From assembly GCF_010728325.1 (NCBI RefSeq), contig NZ_AP022570.1, forward strand, positions 3,782,001 through 3,846,000: 64,000 nt of DNA. The letters are read 5' to 3'. Below the pieces are notes generated by a model. It was given only the letters and a program-made list of their open reading frames with translations. It was not told the DNA's origin and ran no database searches. Of the stretch, positions 39,416 through 47,766 are shown piece after piece; position 1 is the first letter of the stretch; every line of letters begins with the position of its first letter. Source of the stretch: Mycolicibacterium poriferae (GTDB lineage: Bacteria; Actinomycetota; Actinomycetes; Mycobacteriales; Mycobacteriaceae). The translations under genes were made by a program, and so were the position numbers.

Positions 39416-40742
39416 CCGTCGGGTGGATGTGCATCGTTCGGGAGATCGCCGTGTAGGGCAGCTTGGCGGTCATGACGTCGAGAATGCTGTGCACCACCTC
39501 GTCACCACCGACGCCCAGGATGGCCGCACCGAGGATCTCCTCGGTCTCGGCGTCGACCACCACCTTCATGAAGCCCTGCGTCTCGCCCTTTTCCACCGCT
39601 CTTCCCACCCGGGTCATCGGCCGTTTGCCCACCAGCGCCTTGCGCCCCGAACGCCGAACCTCGTCGACCGTCATGCCCGCCCGTCCCAGCGGCGGATCGA
39701 TGTAGAGCGCGTAGGTGGTGATGCGGTCGCTGACCCGGCGCGGGTCGTCGTCGAGCAGGTTCGCCGCCACGATCTCGAAGTCGTTGTAGGAGGTGTGGGT
39801 GAACGCGCCCCGTCCGTTGCAGTCGCCCATCGCCCAGATGTGGTCGACGGTGGTGCGCAGCTGATCGTCGACGACGATGTAGCCGCGCCGGTCGGTGTCC
39901 ACACCGGCTGCGTCGAGACCGAGATCGTCGGTGTTGGGCTGGCGCCCGACCGCCATGAGCAGGTGGCTGCCCGCGATCGGCTCCGCACCCTCGCTCGGCG
40001 TGACTGTGAATCCACTGTCCTGCTTGGCGAATCGGATGCTGTCGGCATCCACCACGACATCGATGCCCTCGGCCTCGAGGATGTCCTTGATCGCCGCCGA
40101 GACATCCTCGTCCTCGCGCGACGTCAACCGTGGGCCCTTCTCGATGACCGTCACCTTCGCCCCGAAGCGCCGGAACATCTGCGCGAACTCCAGCGCGATG
40201 TAACTGCCGCCGATGACCACCAGATGGTCGGGCACCATGTCGAGGTCGAGAATGCCGACGTTGGTCAGGTAGTCGACGTCGGCCAATCCGGGCATGTCCG
40301 GTGCGACGGCACGCCCGCCGACGTTGAGGAAGAACCGGTCCGCCGTCAGCAGGTGCTCCCCCACCCGCATCGTGTGCGGATCCTCGAAGCGGGCGTGGCC
40401 GCGGATCAGCGTGCAGCCCTTCATCCCCTCCAGCCACGATTCGACACCCTCGCGGTCACCGCCGCTGATCCGATCCTTGCGCGCCTTGACCGCGGCTATG
40501 TCGACCGCGACTTCCCCTGTCCCGACCCCGAACTCGGCGCCGCGGCGCGCCAGATGTGCGGCGTGCGCACTGGCCACCAGCGTCTTGGTCGGGATACAGC
40601 CGTAGTTCACGCAGGTGCCGCCGACGAGTTTGCGTTCGATGACGGCCACGGTCTGACCGGCGGCGGTCAGTCTGCCCGCCAGCGGGGGGCCGGCCTGGCC
40701 GGCACCGACGATGATCGCGTCGAAGTGCTGTGGGGTATCCAC
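39366..40742 (-). CDS. Mercuric reductase-like pyridine nucleotide-disulfide oxidoreductase
   Basis: 458 residues, GTG start. FAD motif AIIVGAGQAGPPLAGRL, redox-active disulfide GGTCVNYGCIPTKT, NAD(P) motif LVVIGGSYIALEFAQMF, second FAD motif DHIWAMGDCNGRGAFTHTS, and the interface base MHIHPTVSELVPT. The N-terminal MerA metal domain and the C-terminal Cys pair of true mercuric reductases are absent, so mercury reduction is unlikely. The disulfide substrate is unknown. It is followed 2 bp downstream of the DUF4126 gene in the same direction. Confidence 0.87.
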   Translation of the reverse strand: MDTPQHFDAIIVGAGQAGPPLAGRLTAAGQTVAVIERKLVGGTCVNYGCIPTKTLVASAHAAHLARRGAEFGVGTGEVAVDIAAVKARKDRISGGDREGVESWLEGMKGCTLIRGHARFEDPHTMRVGEHLLTADRFFLNVGGRAVAPDMPGLADVDYLTNVGILDLDMVPDHLVVIGGSYIALEFAQMFRRFGAKVTVIEKGPRLTSREDEDVSAAIKDILEAEGIDVVVDADSIRFAKQDSGFTVTPSEGAEPIAGSHLLMAVGRQPNTDDLGLDAAGVDTDRRGYIVVDDQLRTTVDHIWAMGDCNGRGAFTHTSYNDFEIVAANLLDDDPRRVSDRITTYALYIDPPLGRAGMTVDEVRRSGRKALVGKRPMTRVGRAVEKGETQGFMKVVVDAETEEILGAAILGVGGDEVVHSILDVMTAKLPYTAISRTMHIHPTVSELVPTMLQDLEPLR

Positions 40743-40744
40743 GA

Positions 40745-41227
40745 CTACACCAGGCTCACCAGGAAGGCGACGAGCAGTCCGCCGCCGACGGCCAGCGCAT
40801 CCTCACCGAAAGCACCGGGGCGATCGTTGCCGTTGTTGGCGGCGGCCACCCTGCTGCGTAGGGCGGCGCCGGCCAACGTGCCGAGCACCGCACCGACCAT
40901 GCCGGCGCCCAGGGCGCTGAAGGTGTGGAAGAACGCGCTGCCGATCACCGCACCGGCTAACCCACCGCTGACCAGCCGAGCGATGAACTGCGGGGCGACT
41001 TTCCGGCTCGGAGTGCTCGGCAACTGGTCGGTGACCAGTTCGACGACGAGGAAGATGGTCAGCACCGTGACCGTGATCGGATGAGCCATCCACTCCGACC
41101 ACTTGTCGGTCACGTCGATCCAGCCGAGCATCGCCCCCCAGGCCACCGCCGCCGGCGGAGTCATCGCGCGCAGACCGGCGACGACGCCGATCAGTAAGGC
41201 CAACAGAAGCACGGAAACCAGCGTCAT
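40745..41227 (-). CDS. DUF4126 small membrane protein (Rv2120c-like)
   Basis: 160 residues with four to five hydrophobic segments. Family features are GLRAMTPPAAVAWGAMLGW near the N terminus, a central VVELVTDQLPSTPSRKVAPQFIARLVSGGLAGAVIGS, and a Gly/Ala-rich membrane stretch. The size equals Rv2120c, which lies beside hisG in M. tuberculosis. Function unknown. It is encoded 67 bp downstream of hisG on the same strand. Confidence 0.85.
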   Translation of the reverse strand: MTLVSVLLLALLIGVVAGLRAMTPPAAVAWGAMLGWIDVTDKWSEWMAHPITVTVLTIFLVVELVTDQLPSTPSRKVAPQFIARLVSGGLAGAVIGSAFFHTFSALGAGMVGAVLGTLAGAALRSRVAAANNGNDRPGAFGEDALAVGGGLLVAFLVSLV

Positions 41228-41294
41228 CGGACCTCCGACCGGTGGATGGACATCCGGACGCTAACACGGTCGACGACGACGTGAGCGGTCTCGA

Positions 41295-42158
41295 TCAGAA
41301 GCGGCAGAACCGGATGTCAGAAGCCAGAATCGCCTTGGCGCCGATGGCCGCCAGTTCGTCCATGATCGCGTTGACGTCCCGACGCGGCACCAGCGCCCGC
41401 ACCGCCACCCAACCCGGGTCGGCCAGTGGCGCGATGGTCGGCGACTCAAGCCCGGGTGTCACCTCGGTGGCTTTCTCGAGGAGCGGACGGGGGCAGTCGT
41501 AGTCCAGCATCAGATACTGCTGGCCGAACACCACACCCTGCACGCGGCCTGCCAACTGGGCGCGGGCCGCGGCCTTCTCGCTGTCGGCGGGCTCCCCGGC
41601 GTCATCCTGCTCGATGAGCACAGCCTCGGAGTCGCACAGCGGTTCACCGAACGCCGCGAGGTCGTGGAGGCCCAGTGTGCGCCCGGACCCGACGACGTCG
41701 GCGATCGCATCGGCCACGCCGAGTTGCACCGAGATCTCCACCGCGCCGTCAAGACGGATCACCGTAGCCTCGATTCCCCTGGCCGACAGATCCTTTCGGA
41801 CGATGTTCGGAAAGGCCGTGGCGATCCGCTTGCCGGCAAGGTCCTCGACCCGCCACGGCCGCCCTGCCGGTGCCGCGTAACGAAACGTCGAGGAACCGAA
41901 GCCCAGCGCCAGCCGTTCCCGCACCGGCGCGTCGGATTCGCGGGCCAGGTCGCGGCCGGTGATGCCGAAGTCGAGTTCCCCGGAACCGACATAGATCGCG
42001 ATGTCCTTCGGGCGCAGAAAGAAGAACTCGACGTTGTTGGCGGGATCGACGACCGTTAGATCCTTACCGTCGGTCCGCCGCCGGTAGCCGGCCTCGGACA
42101 GGATCTCGGCGGCCGGTTCGCTCAGGGTGCCCTTGTTGGGGACCGCCACGCGCAGCAT
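41295..42158 (-). CDS. hisG: ATP phosphoribosyltransferase, long form (HisG)
   Basis: 287 residues (284 in M. tuberculosis). First step of histidine synthesis: PRPP plus ATP to phosphoribosyl-ATP. N-terminal [25 protein letters not shown], the PRPP region [19 protein letters not shown] (here [13 protein letters not shown]), and the C-terminal ACT-like histidine-feedback domain (from about residue 211) ending in [32 protein letters not shown]. It begins 3 bp after hisE. Confidence 0.96.
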   Translation of the reverse strand: MLRVAVPNKGTLSEPAAEILSEAGYRRRTDGKDLTVVDPANNVEFFFLRPKDIAIYVGSGELDFGITGRDLARESDAPVRERLALGFGSSTFRYAAPAGRPWRVEDLAGKRIATAFPNIVRKDLSARGIEATVIRLDGAVEISVQLGVADAIADVVGSGRTLGLHDLAAFGEPLCDSEAVLIEQDDAGEPADSEKAAARAQLAGRVQGVVFGQQYLMLDYDCPRPLLEKATEVTPGLESPTIAPLADPGWVAVRALVPRRDVNAIMDELAAIGAKAILASDIRFCRF

Positions 42159-42161
42159 CGC

Positions 42162-42443
42162 TCACAGCCTCCGGTACACGTCGTCGAGGGACAGCCCCCG
42201 CGCGAGCATCAGCACCTGGGTCCAGTAGAGCAGCTGGCTGATCTCCTCGGCCAACGCCTCGTCACCCTCGTGTTCGGCGGCCAGCCACACCTCGCCGGCC
42301 TCCTCGAGGATCTTCTTGCCGATACCGTGCACACCGCCGTCGAGAGCCGCGACGGTGCTGCTGCCGGTGGGGCGGGTGCGCGCACGCTCACTCAACTCGG
42401 CGAACAGCGCGTCGAAGGTCTTCACGGCCTGCGATTGTGTCAC
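42162..42443 (-). CDS. hisE: Phosphoribosyl-ATP pyrophosphatase HisE
   Basis: 93 residues, GTG start, same length as Rv2122c. All-alpha NTP pyrophosphohydrolase of the MazG type: [37 protein letters not shown] holds the acidic Mg-binding residues. Second step of histidine synthesis, coupled with hisG 3 bp downstream. A 25-bp tandem repeat array lies 20 bp upstream of its start. Confidence 0.96.
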   Translation of the reverse strand: MTQSQAVKTFDALFAELSERARTRPTGSSTVAALDGGVHGIGKKILEEAGEVWLAAEHEGDEALAEEISQLLYWTQVLMLARGLSLDDVYRRL

Positions 42444-42462
42444 GACCGGACTCCGCTACTGC

Positions 42463-42548
42463 CATCGGCCGTGGGTTGGTCTCGGCGGCATGGCCGCGGG
42501 TTGGCCTCGGCGGCATGGCCGCGGGTTGGCCTCGGTGACACGGCCGCG
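42463..42548. repeat. 25-bp tandem repeat array upstream of hisE
   Basis: About 3.4 copies of CATGGCCGCGGGTTGGCCTC-GGCGG: 42463-42488 (diverged, 26 bp), 42489-42513, 42514-42538 and a partial copy 42539-42548. It fills the space between the hisE start and the glcP stop, so it lies in the hisEG promoter region or in the glcP 3' end. Uninterrupted tandem copies exclude CRISPR. Confidence 0.85.
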
Positions 42549-42554
42549 CCGTGC

Positions 42555-44162
42555 TCAGTGCGGCGACGGGCGGGCGACGTGCGCCTCGTTGTGCATCTCC
42601 TCCAACGTCTTGCCCTTTGTCTCCTCCACCCAGCGCCACACGAACAGCAGCGACAGCACCGCGCACAGGGCATAGAAGCCGTAGGCGAACCCGAGCACGT
42701 CCCGCAGGCCCGGGAAGGTGACCGTGATCAGCCAGTTCGCCGTCCACTGGCCGGCGGCGGCCAGACCCAGGGCCGCCGCCCGGATGCGGTTGGGGAACAT
42801 CTCGCCGAGCAGCACCCACACCACCGGCCCCCAGGACATCCCGAACGACACGACGAACAGGTTCGCCGCGATCAGCGCGACCGGCCCTGCCACGTCGCCG
42901 AGCTGGGGCTGGCCGTCGACCAGTGGCGCCGTTCCGAAGATCACCGCCATGGTGCCCAGCGTGACGGCCATTCCGGTCGAACCGACCAGGAGCAGCGGTT
43001 TGCGGCCGACCTTGTCGATCAGCGCTATCGCGATCAGCGTGGTCGCGATGTTGGTGACCGAGGTGATCACGGTGATCGTGAACGACGAGCTCTCGTCGAA
43101 GCCCACCGCCTGCCACAGGACGTTCGAATAGTAGAAGATCACGTTGATCCCGACGAACTGCTGGAAGATCGACAACCCGAGGCCGACCCACACGATGCCG
43201 TACAGCCCGCCGATGAGCGCCACACCGATGAGCAGCGCGAGGAAGACAGCGGCAAGCGGCCACAACCCGAAGCCGAACGCCGTGACCGCCAGGACGGCGA
43301 ACACCGACAGCAGCCACCACAGGTAGTCGCGGATCCAGTTGATCAAGCCCGAGGCGACCTCGTCGTCCGGCCGCTCGCGGGACAGGTCACGCCACGACCG
43401 TTTCTTCTCGGCGTGCAGGGAGTCCTGGATGCGGTTGATGGTGATCTCGAGGTTCTTCTCCCCCAAGAGCCGGGTGAGGACCCGACGGGCCTCCGGGATG
43501 CGATGTGTGGCAACCAGATAGCGCGGTGACTCCGGGATCGTGAAGGCCAGCAGACCATAGGCCAGTGCGGGGATGATCTCGGCGAGGAACATCCACCGCC
43601 AGGCCTGCATACCCAGCCACAGCTCCTCGTTGGAGCCGCCCGCAGCCTCGGCCAGCAGCCAGTCGACGGCCAGGGACACGAAGATGCCGCTGACGATGGC
43701 CAACTGTTGCAGGGAGCCGAGCCGACCGCGGATGCGCTCGGGCGAGGTTTCGGCGATGTAGGCGGGCGCGATCACCGACGCGATGCCGACCGCGACGCCG
43801 CCGACGACGCGGAACACCACGATCAGCCAGATGTTGGTGCCGATGCCGGTGACGACCGCACTGATCAGGAACAGCGCCGCGGCCAGCTTCATCACCCACA
43901 GCCGGCCCATCGCGTCGGCGAGGCGCCCGGCGGTCAACGCGCCGACGGCGGCGCCCAGCAGCGCCGAGGCGACCGCGAAGCCGAGGGTCGCGTCGCTGAT
44001 CGCGAACTCCTCCTGCAGGGCGCTGACGGCGCCGTTGATCACGGCGCTGTCATAGCCGAACAACAGGCCGCCGAGTGCGGCCACCGAGGCCACCCGCAGC
44101 GCGCTGCGTCCGGAACTGAACTCGGTGCCGGCGCCGGCTCCGCCGCCGTCTCCTCTGGCCAT
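42555..44162 (-). CDS. glcP: MFS sugar porter, probable glucose permease GlcP
   Basis: 535 residues. Sugar-porter signatures are GGLLFGYDSAVINGA (TM1), ADAMGRLWVM, RVVGGVAVGIASVIAPAYIAETSP, IPESPRYLV after TM6, FQQFVGINVIFYYSNVLW (TM7), DKVGRKPLLL and WGPVVWVLLGEMFPNRIRAAALG. The central loop carries two extra hydrophobic segments (WWLLSVFAVLAVTAFGF and the next), giving an enlarged TM6-TM7 region. M. smegmatis GlcP (MSMEG_4187) lies in the same hisE-metH neighbourhood, hence the name. A Crp-like site lies 26 bp upstream. Confidence 0.8.
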   Translation of the reverse strand: MARGDGGGAGAGTEFSSGRSALRVASVAALGGLLFGYDSAVINGAVSALQEEFAISDATLGFAVASALLGAAVGALTAGRLADAMGRLWVMKLAAALFLISAVVTGIGTNIWLIVVFRVVGGVAVGIASVIAPAYIAETSPERIRGRLGSLQQLAIVSGIFVSLAVDWLLAEAAGGSNEELWLGMQAWRWMFLAEIIPALAYGLLAFTIPESPRYLVATHRIPEARRVLTRLLGEKNLEITINRIQDSLHAEKKRSWRDLSRERPDDEVASGLINWIRDYLWWLLSVFAVLAVTAFGFGLWPLAAVFLALLIGVALIGGLYGIVWVGLGLSIFQQFVGINVIFYYSNVLWQAVGFDESSSFTITVITSVTNIATTLIAIALIDKVGRKPLLLVGSTGMAVTLGTMAVIFGTAPLVDGQPQLGDVAGPVALIAANLFVVSFGMSWGPVVWVLLGEMFPNRIRAAALGLAAAGQWTANWLITVTFPGLRDVLGFAYGFYALCAVLSLLFVWRWVEETKGKTLEEMHNEAHVARPSPH

Positions 44163-44187
44163 GCCGCGACCCCCTTCTCGACTCGGC

Positions 44188-44203
44188 TATGAGATCGATC
44201 ACA
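44188..44203 (-). promoter_or_regulatory. Crp-like site upstream of glcP
   Basis: Minus strand TGTGATCGATCTCATA matches the mycobacterial Crp consensus TGTGA-N6-TCACA at nine of ten positions. It ends 26 bp before the glcP ATG, near the expected promoter. A Crp homologue (Rv3676/Cmr type) controlling a glucose permease is biologically sensible, but binding is inferred. Confidence 0.55.
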
Positions 44204-44259
44204 GCTACGATCCCACACAACACCGACCGTCCGGACCGATATCGAGGGGTGCGGCCGGG

Positions 44260-44943
44260 TCAGGCCGTACGGTCGCGGGCCTCCCGGTCGATCTCGCGAT
44301 ACACCCGGCGCAGCGCCGCTGCGTCGAGACCGGCCAGCGACTCGGCATGCCGGCGCCGCTCACTCCCGGGCACCGGCACGTCGTTGGGCACGACCAGCAC
44401 CGCACACCCCGCACGTTCGGCCGCCGTCGACCCCGTCACCGAATCCTCGATGGCAAGGCAGTCGCCGGGTTCCAGCCCGAGCAATTCGGCGGCCCGCAGA
44501 TAAGGGTCGGGGGCGGGTTTTCCGCTGGGCACCTCGTCACCGCACACCGTCACCGTGAAGTAGTGCCGCCCGATGCTGTTGAGCGCGCGCTCCGCCAACT
44601 CCCGTTGCGTGTTCGTCACCAGCGCCATCGGAACAGCTTCCGAAACAAGCGCTTCCAGCATCTCCCGGGCACCCGGGCACCACGGCAGACCACCGTCGAA
44701 GAGGTCGGCGGTGTGGTCGTGCAGCCACTGGATCGACCCGGCGATCGCGGCCGGATCGTGATCCAGGCCGAGTTCGGTGTACACCGTGACCATGGTCTCT
44801 TCAGCCGAGGCGCCCACCAACGCGGTGCGGGTCTGGCGGCTCATCGTCGCACCGTGGAACTCGTAGAGCTTGTTGAGCGAGATGTCCCAAAGCTTCTCGG
44901 AGTCGACGAGGGTGCCGTCCATGTCCCACAACACCGCTCGCAC
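44260..44943 (-). CDS. HAD-superfamily phosphatase (beta-phosphoglucomutase-like)
   Basis: 227 residues, GTG start. Motif I WDMDGTLVDSE (nucleophile and acid Asp), motif II ALVTNTQREL, Lys of motif III in SGKPAPDPYLRAAELLGL and motif IV CLAIEDSVTGSTAAERAG. The helical cap lies at about residues 17-90. It acts on a small phosphorylated metabolite, possibly a sugar phosphate given glcP downstream; the substrate is unknown. It is divergent from the purine operon, with 81 bp between. Confidence 0.87.
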   Translation of the reverse strand: MRAVLWDMDGTLVDSEKLWDISLNKLYEFHGATMSRQTRTALVGASAEETMVTVYTELGLDHDPAAIAGSIQWLHDHTADLFDGGLPWCPGAREMLEALVSEAVPMALVTNTQRELAERALNSIGRHYFTVTVCGDEVPSGKPAPDPYLRAAELLGLEPGDCLAIEDSVTGSTAAERAGCAVLVVPNDVPVPGSERRRHAESLAGLDAAALRRVYREIDREARDRTA

Positions 44944-45024
44944 CCGGCAATTCTGCCACGTCTAGAGCGGGCCACGCGAACCGCTCGACATGCGAACAAC
45001 CGCCATCTGCAGGATTCTTTGACG

Positions 45025-46929
45025 ATGGCGGCTCCGACCACGGCGAACAAGCCCAAGCGCGTGCACCCGGTAGACGAGGTGCTGCCGGTTCCCAAACTGG
45101 CTACCTACGGTTTCCAGCACGTCGTCGCGTTCTACGCGGGCGCGGTCCTGGTGCCCATCATCATCGCCGGTGCAGTGGGACTCACCGATGAGGAACTCGT
45201 CAAACTCATCACCGCCGATCTGTTCACCTGCGGGATCGCCTCGATCATCCAGGCCGTCGGGTTCTGGAAAGTCGGGGTGCGACTGCCCCTGTTGCAGGGC
45301 GTGACCTTCGCTGGAGTAGCGCCCATCATCGCGATCGGGCTGGCCAACGGAGGCGGCTCGGCCAGCATGCTCTACGTCTACGGCGCGGTCATCGTTGCCG
45401 GCATCTTCGCGTTCGCCATCGCGCCCGTCTTCATCAAGCTGCTCAAATTCTTCCCCCCGGTGGTCACCGGCACGCTGATCACCGTCATCGGCCTGGCCCT
45501 GGTACCGGTCGGCGCCATGGACGCCGTCACCAATCCCGCCACCCACGAGCCGGACCCGACCAACATCCGCTGGTTCCTCTATGCGCTCGGCACCATCGCG
45601 GTCATCGTCGCGATCCAGCGGCTCTTCCGCGGCTTCATCGCCACCATCGCCGTGCTGCTCGGGCTGGTCATCGGCTGCGCAGTCGCCTATGCGCTGGGTG
45701 ACATGAACTTCGACCGCGTCGGCGAGGCCGCTGCGGTGGGATTCACCCCGCCGTTCCTGTTCGGTATGCCGAAATTCGACTTCGTCGCGTGTCTGACCAT
45801 GATGATCGTGATGCTGATCATCGCGGTGGAGTCGACCGGATCGACCATCGCCACCGGGGAGATCGTCGGCAAGCGGATCAAGGCCGAGAACATCGGCAAC
45901 ATGCTGCGCGCCGACGGGGTGGCCACCACCATCGGCGGCATCTTCAACTCGTTCCCCTACACCGCGTTCTCCGAGAACGTCGGACTGGTCCGGCTCACCG
46001 GGATCAAGAGCCGCTGGGTGGTGGCCGCGGCCGGCGTGTTCATGATCCTGCTCGGATTCCTGCCCAAGGTGGCCGCGATCGTCGCCTCGATCCCCAACCC
46101 GGTGCTCGGCGGCGCGGCACTGACGTTGTTCGCCACCGTGGCCGCGGTCGGGATCCAGACACTGGGCAAGGTGGATTTCACCGATCACCGCAACCTGATC
46201 ATCGTCACCACCAGCCTGGCGCTGGCGCTGTGGGTCACCGCCTATCCCGACATCGCCCAGGGTATGCCGACCGGACTGGACCTCATCTTCGGAAGCGGCA
46301 TCAGCATCGGGGCGGTCAGCGCCATCCTGCTCAACATCGTCTTCTTCCACACCGGCTCTCATGGACCACGGGTGGCAGGCGGCGGCTCGATCACCCTCAA
46401 CGAGGTGAATTCGATGACCCGGGAACGTTTTACCGAGGTGTTCGGCCACGTCGTACAGGATGTGCCGTGGGCGGTCGACCGCGCCTACGACCAGCGTCCG
46501 TTCGCGAGCACGAAGCAACTGCGCGAGTCTTTCCAGGACGCGGTGCTCACTGGCTCCTCCGAACAGCAGCTGGAACTGCTCAACGCGTTCCACGATCTCG
46601 GCGCCGAAGACGAGACCGGCCACGCGTTGGCCGCCGACCACAGCGCGCTGTCGAAGCTGGATGAAGACGACCACAACGACGTCGTCGATCTGGCCACCGC
46701 GTACCGGGAGCACTTCGGCTTCCCGCTGGTGATCTGCGCCCGCGAAACCGCGCATTTCGATCGGGTGCTGCAGAACGGGTGGTCACGGATGGACAATTCG
46801 CCCGGCGCGGAGAAGGCGTTCGCGCTCATCGAGGTCGCCAAGATCGCCAACTACCGATTCACCGACCTGGTCGACAACGCCAATCCCATTGCCTCGGCAC
46901 GATTCAGCCGGTTGGACGAAATCCTCTAG
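45025..46929 (+). CDS. NCS2 uric acid/xanthine permease fused to a degenerate OHCU-decarboxylase-like domain
   Basis: 634 residues, first gene of the purine operon. Residues 20-455 form the 14-helix NCS2 permease: TYGFQHVVAFYAGAV, the Glu motif in IIAVESTGSTIATG, and PNPVLGGAALTLFATVAAVGIQTLG. Residues about 467-630 resemble OHCU decarboxylase (PWAVDRAYDQRPFAS, LLNAFHDLG, YREHFGFPLVIC, DNSPGAEKAFALIEVAKIANYRFTDLV). The catalytic A-H-P-D-L is changed to A-F-H-D-L (H523) and the S-x-x-E-Q motif is lacking. A separate normal UraD starts at the next base. The ORF is open upstream to 44125, but the ATG at 45025 fits the family. Confidence 0.85.
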   Translation: MAAPTTANKPKRVHPVDEVLPVPKLATYGFQHVVAFYAGAVLVPIIIAGAVGLTDEELVKLITADLFTCGIASIIQAVGFWKVGVRLPLLQGVTFAGVAPIIAIGLANGGGSASMLYVYGAVIVAGIFAFAIAPVFIKLLKFFPPVVTGTLITVIGLALVPVGAMDAVTNPATHEPDPTNIRWFLYALGTIAVIVAIQRLFRGFIATIAVLLGLVIGCAVAYALGDMNFDRVGEAAAVGFTPPFLFGMPKFDFVACLTMMIVMLIIAVESTGSTIATGEIVGKRIKAENIGNMLRADGVATTIGGIFNSFPYTAFSENVGLVRLTGIKSRWVVAAAGVFMILLGFLPKVAAIVASIPNPVLGGAALTLFATVAAVGIQTLGKVDFTDHRNLIIVTTSLALALWVTAYPDIAQGMPTGLDLIFGSGISIGAVSAILLNIVFFHTGSHGPRVAGGGSITLNEVNSMTRERFTEVFGHVVQDVPWAVDRAYDQRPFASTKQLRESFQDAVLTGSSEQQLELLNAFHDLGAEDETGHALAADHSALSKLDEDDHNDVVDLATAYREHFGFPLVICARETAHFDRVLQNGWSRMDNSPGAEKAFALIEVAKIANYRFTDLVDNANPIASARFSRLDEIL

Positions 46930-47430
46930 ATGACCGCGGGAATAGAGGGCTTCAACCGGCTGTCCGAACGGCAGCGGATGCATCTGCTGTTCGAGGTGTG
47001 CTCCTCGACGATCTGGGCCCGCCGGGTGCTGGCCGGCGGGCCGTTCCGCGACGCAGAGGCGTTGTTCGACCGCGCCGACCGAGTGCTCGCCGAGCTACCC
47101 GACGCCGAGTTGGATGCGGCACTGGACGGCCATCCCCGGATCGGCGCCAAGGCCGACAATCCCAGCTCGGCGCGCGAACAGGCGCGTGTCGCCGACGCCA
47201 CCGATGCGGTCAAGGCCGAGTTGGCCGAGAAGAACCGCGCCTACGACGACAAGTTCGGCTACGTGTACCTGGTGTGCGCGAGCGGACGCACCGCCGAGGA
47301 GCTGCTGGCCATCCTGACCGATCGGCTCGACAATGATCCCGAGACCGAACGTCGGGTGATGCGCTCGGAGCTGGCCAAGATCAACCGGTTGCGGCTCGAG
47401 CGCCTACTGACGAGGGAGACGCCGCAATGA
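46930..47430 (+). CDS. uraD: OHCU decarboxylase UraD
   Basis: 166 residues. 2-oxo-4-hydroxy-4-carboxy-5-ureidoimidazoline decarboxylase, third step of urate to (S)-allantoin. Catalytic H68 in DGHPRIGAK and the S-x-x-E-Q segment SSAREQA (E83, Q84) are present, as is KFGYVYLVCASGRTAEELL (usual FGF/Y segment). It begins directly after the permease-fusion stop codon with no gap and overlaps the HIU hydrolase start by 4 bp. Confidence 0.92.
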   Translation: MTAGIEGFNRLSERQRMHLLFEVCSSTIWARRVLAGGPFRDAEALFDRADRVLAELPDAELDAALDGHPRIGAKADNPSSAREQARVADATDAVKAELAEKNRAYDDKFGYVYLVCASGRTAEELLAILTDRLDNDPETERRVMRSELAKINRLRLERLLTRETPQ

Positions 47431-47747
47431 GCCTGTCCACCCACGTGCTCGACGCGGTCTCCGGCACGCCGGCCGTCGGGGTCGCCGTCACGCTCACCGA
47501 CTCCGCATCGAACGTGCTGACCACCGCGGTCACCGACGGGGACGGCCGAGTGAAGGACCTCGCCGACCATCTGGGACCGGGCACCTACCGGCTGACGTTC
47601 GACACCGCAGGCTATTTCGCCGCGGCCCGCGTCCCGGCGTTCTACCCGGAGGTGGTGATCGCCTTCGAGATCACCGATCCGGCCACGCACTACCACGTGC
47701 CCCTGCTGCTCTCCCCGTACGCCTACTCCACCTACCGCGGAAGCTGA
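47427..47747 (+). CDS. uraH: 5-hydroxyisourate hydrolase (transthyretin-like, UraH/PucM)
   Basis: 106 residues. Transthyretin-fold enzyme hydrolysing 5-hydroxyisourate to OHCU. N-terminal signature LSTHVLDAVSGTPA with catalytic His6, the middle YRLTFDTAGYF, and the C-terminal YHVPLLLSPYAYSTYRGS with the diagnostic YRGS that separates the enzyme from transthyretin. It overlaps uraD by 4 bp. Confidence 0.95.
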   Translation: MSLSTHVLDAVSGTPAVGVAVTLTDSASNVLTTAVTDGDGRVKDLADHLGPGTYRLTFDTAGYFAAARVPAFYPEVVIAFEITDPATHYHVPLLLSPYAYSTYRGS

Positions 47748-47766
47748 CGAGGATGGGAACGCACCA

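Noticed and set aside
39366..40742. True mercuric reductase and mercury resistance locus
   Set aside because: No N-terminal metal domain, no C-terminal Cys pair, no merR/merB/merT nearby.
42463..42548. CRISPR array
   Set aside because: Direct tandem copies with no spacers.
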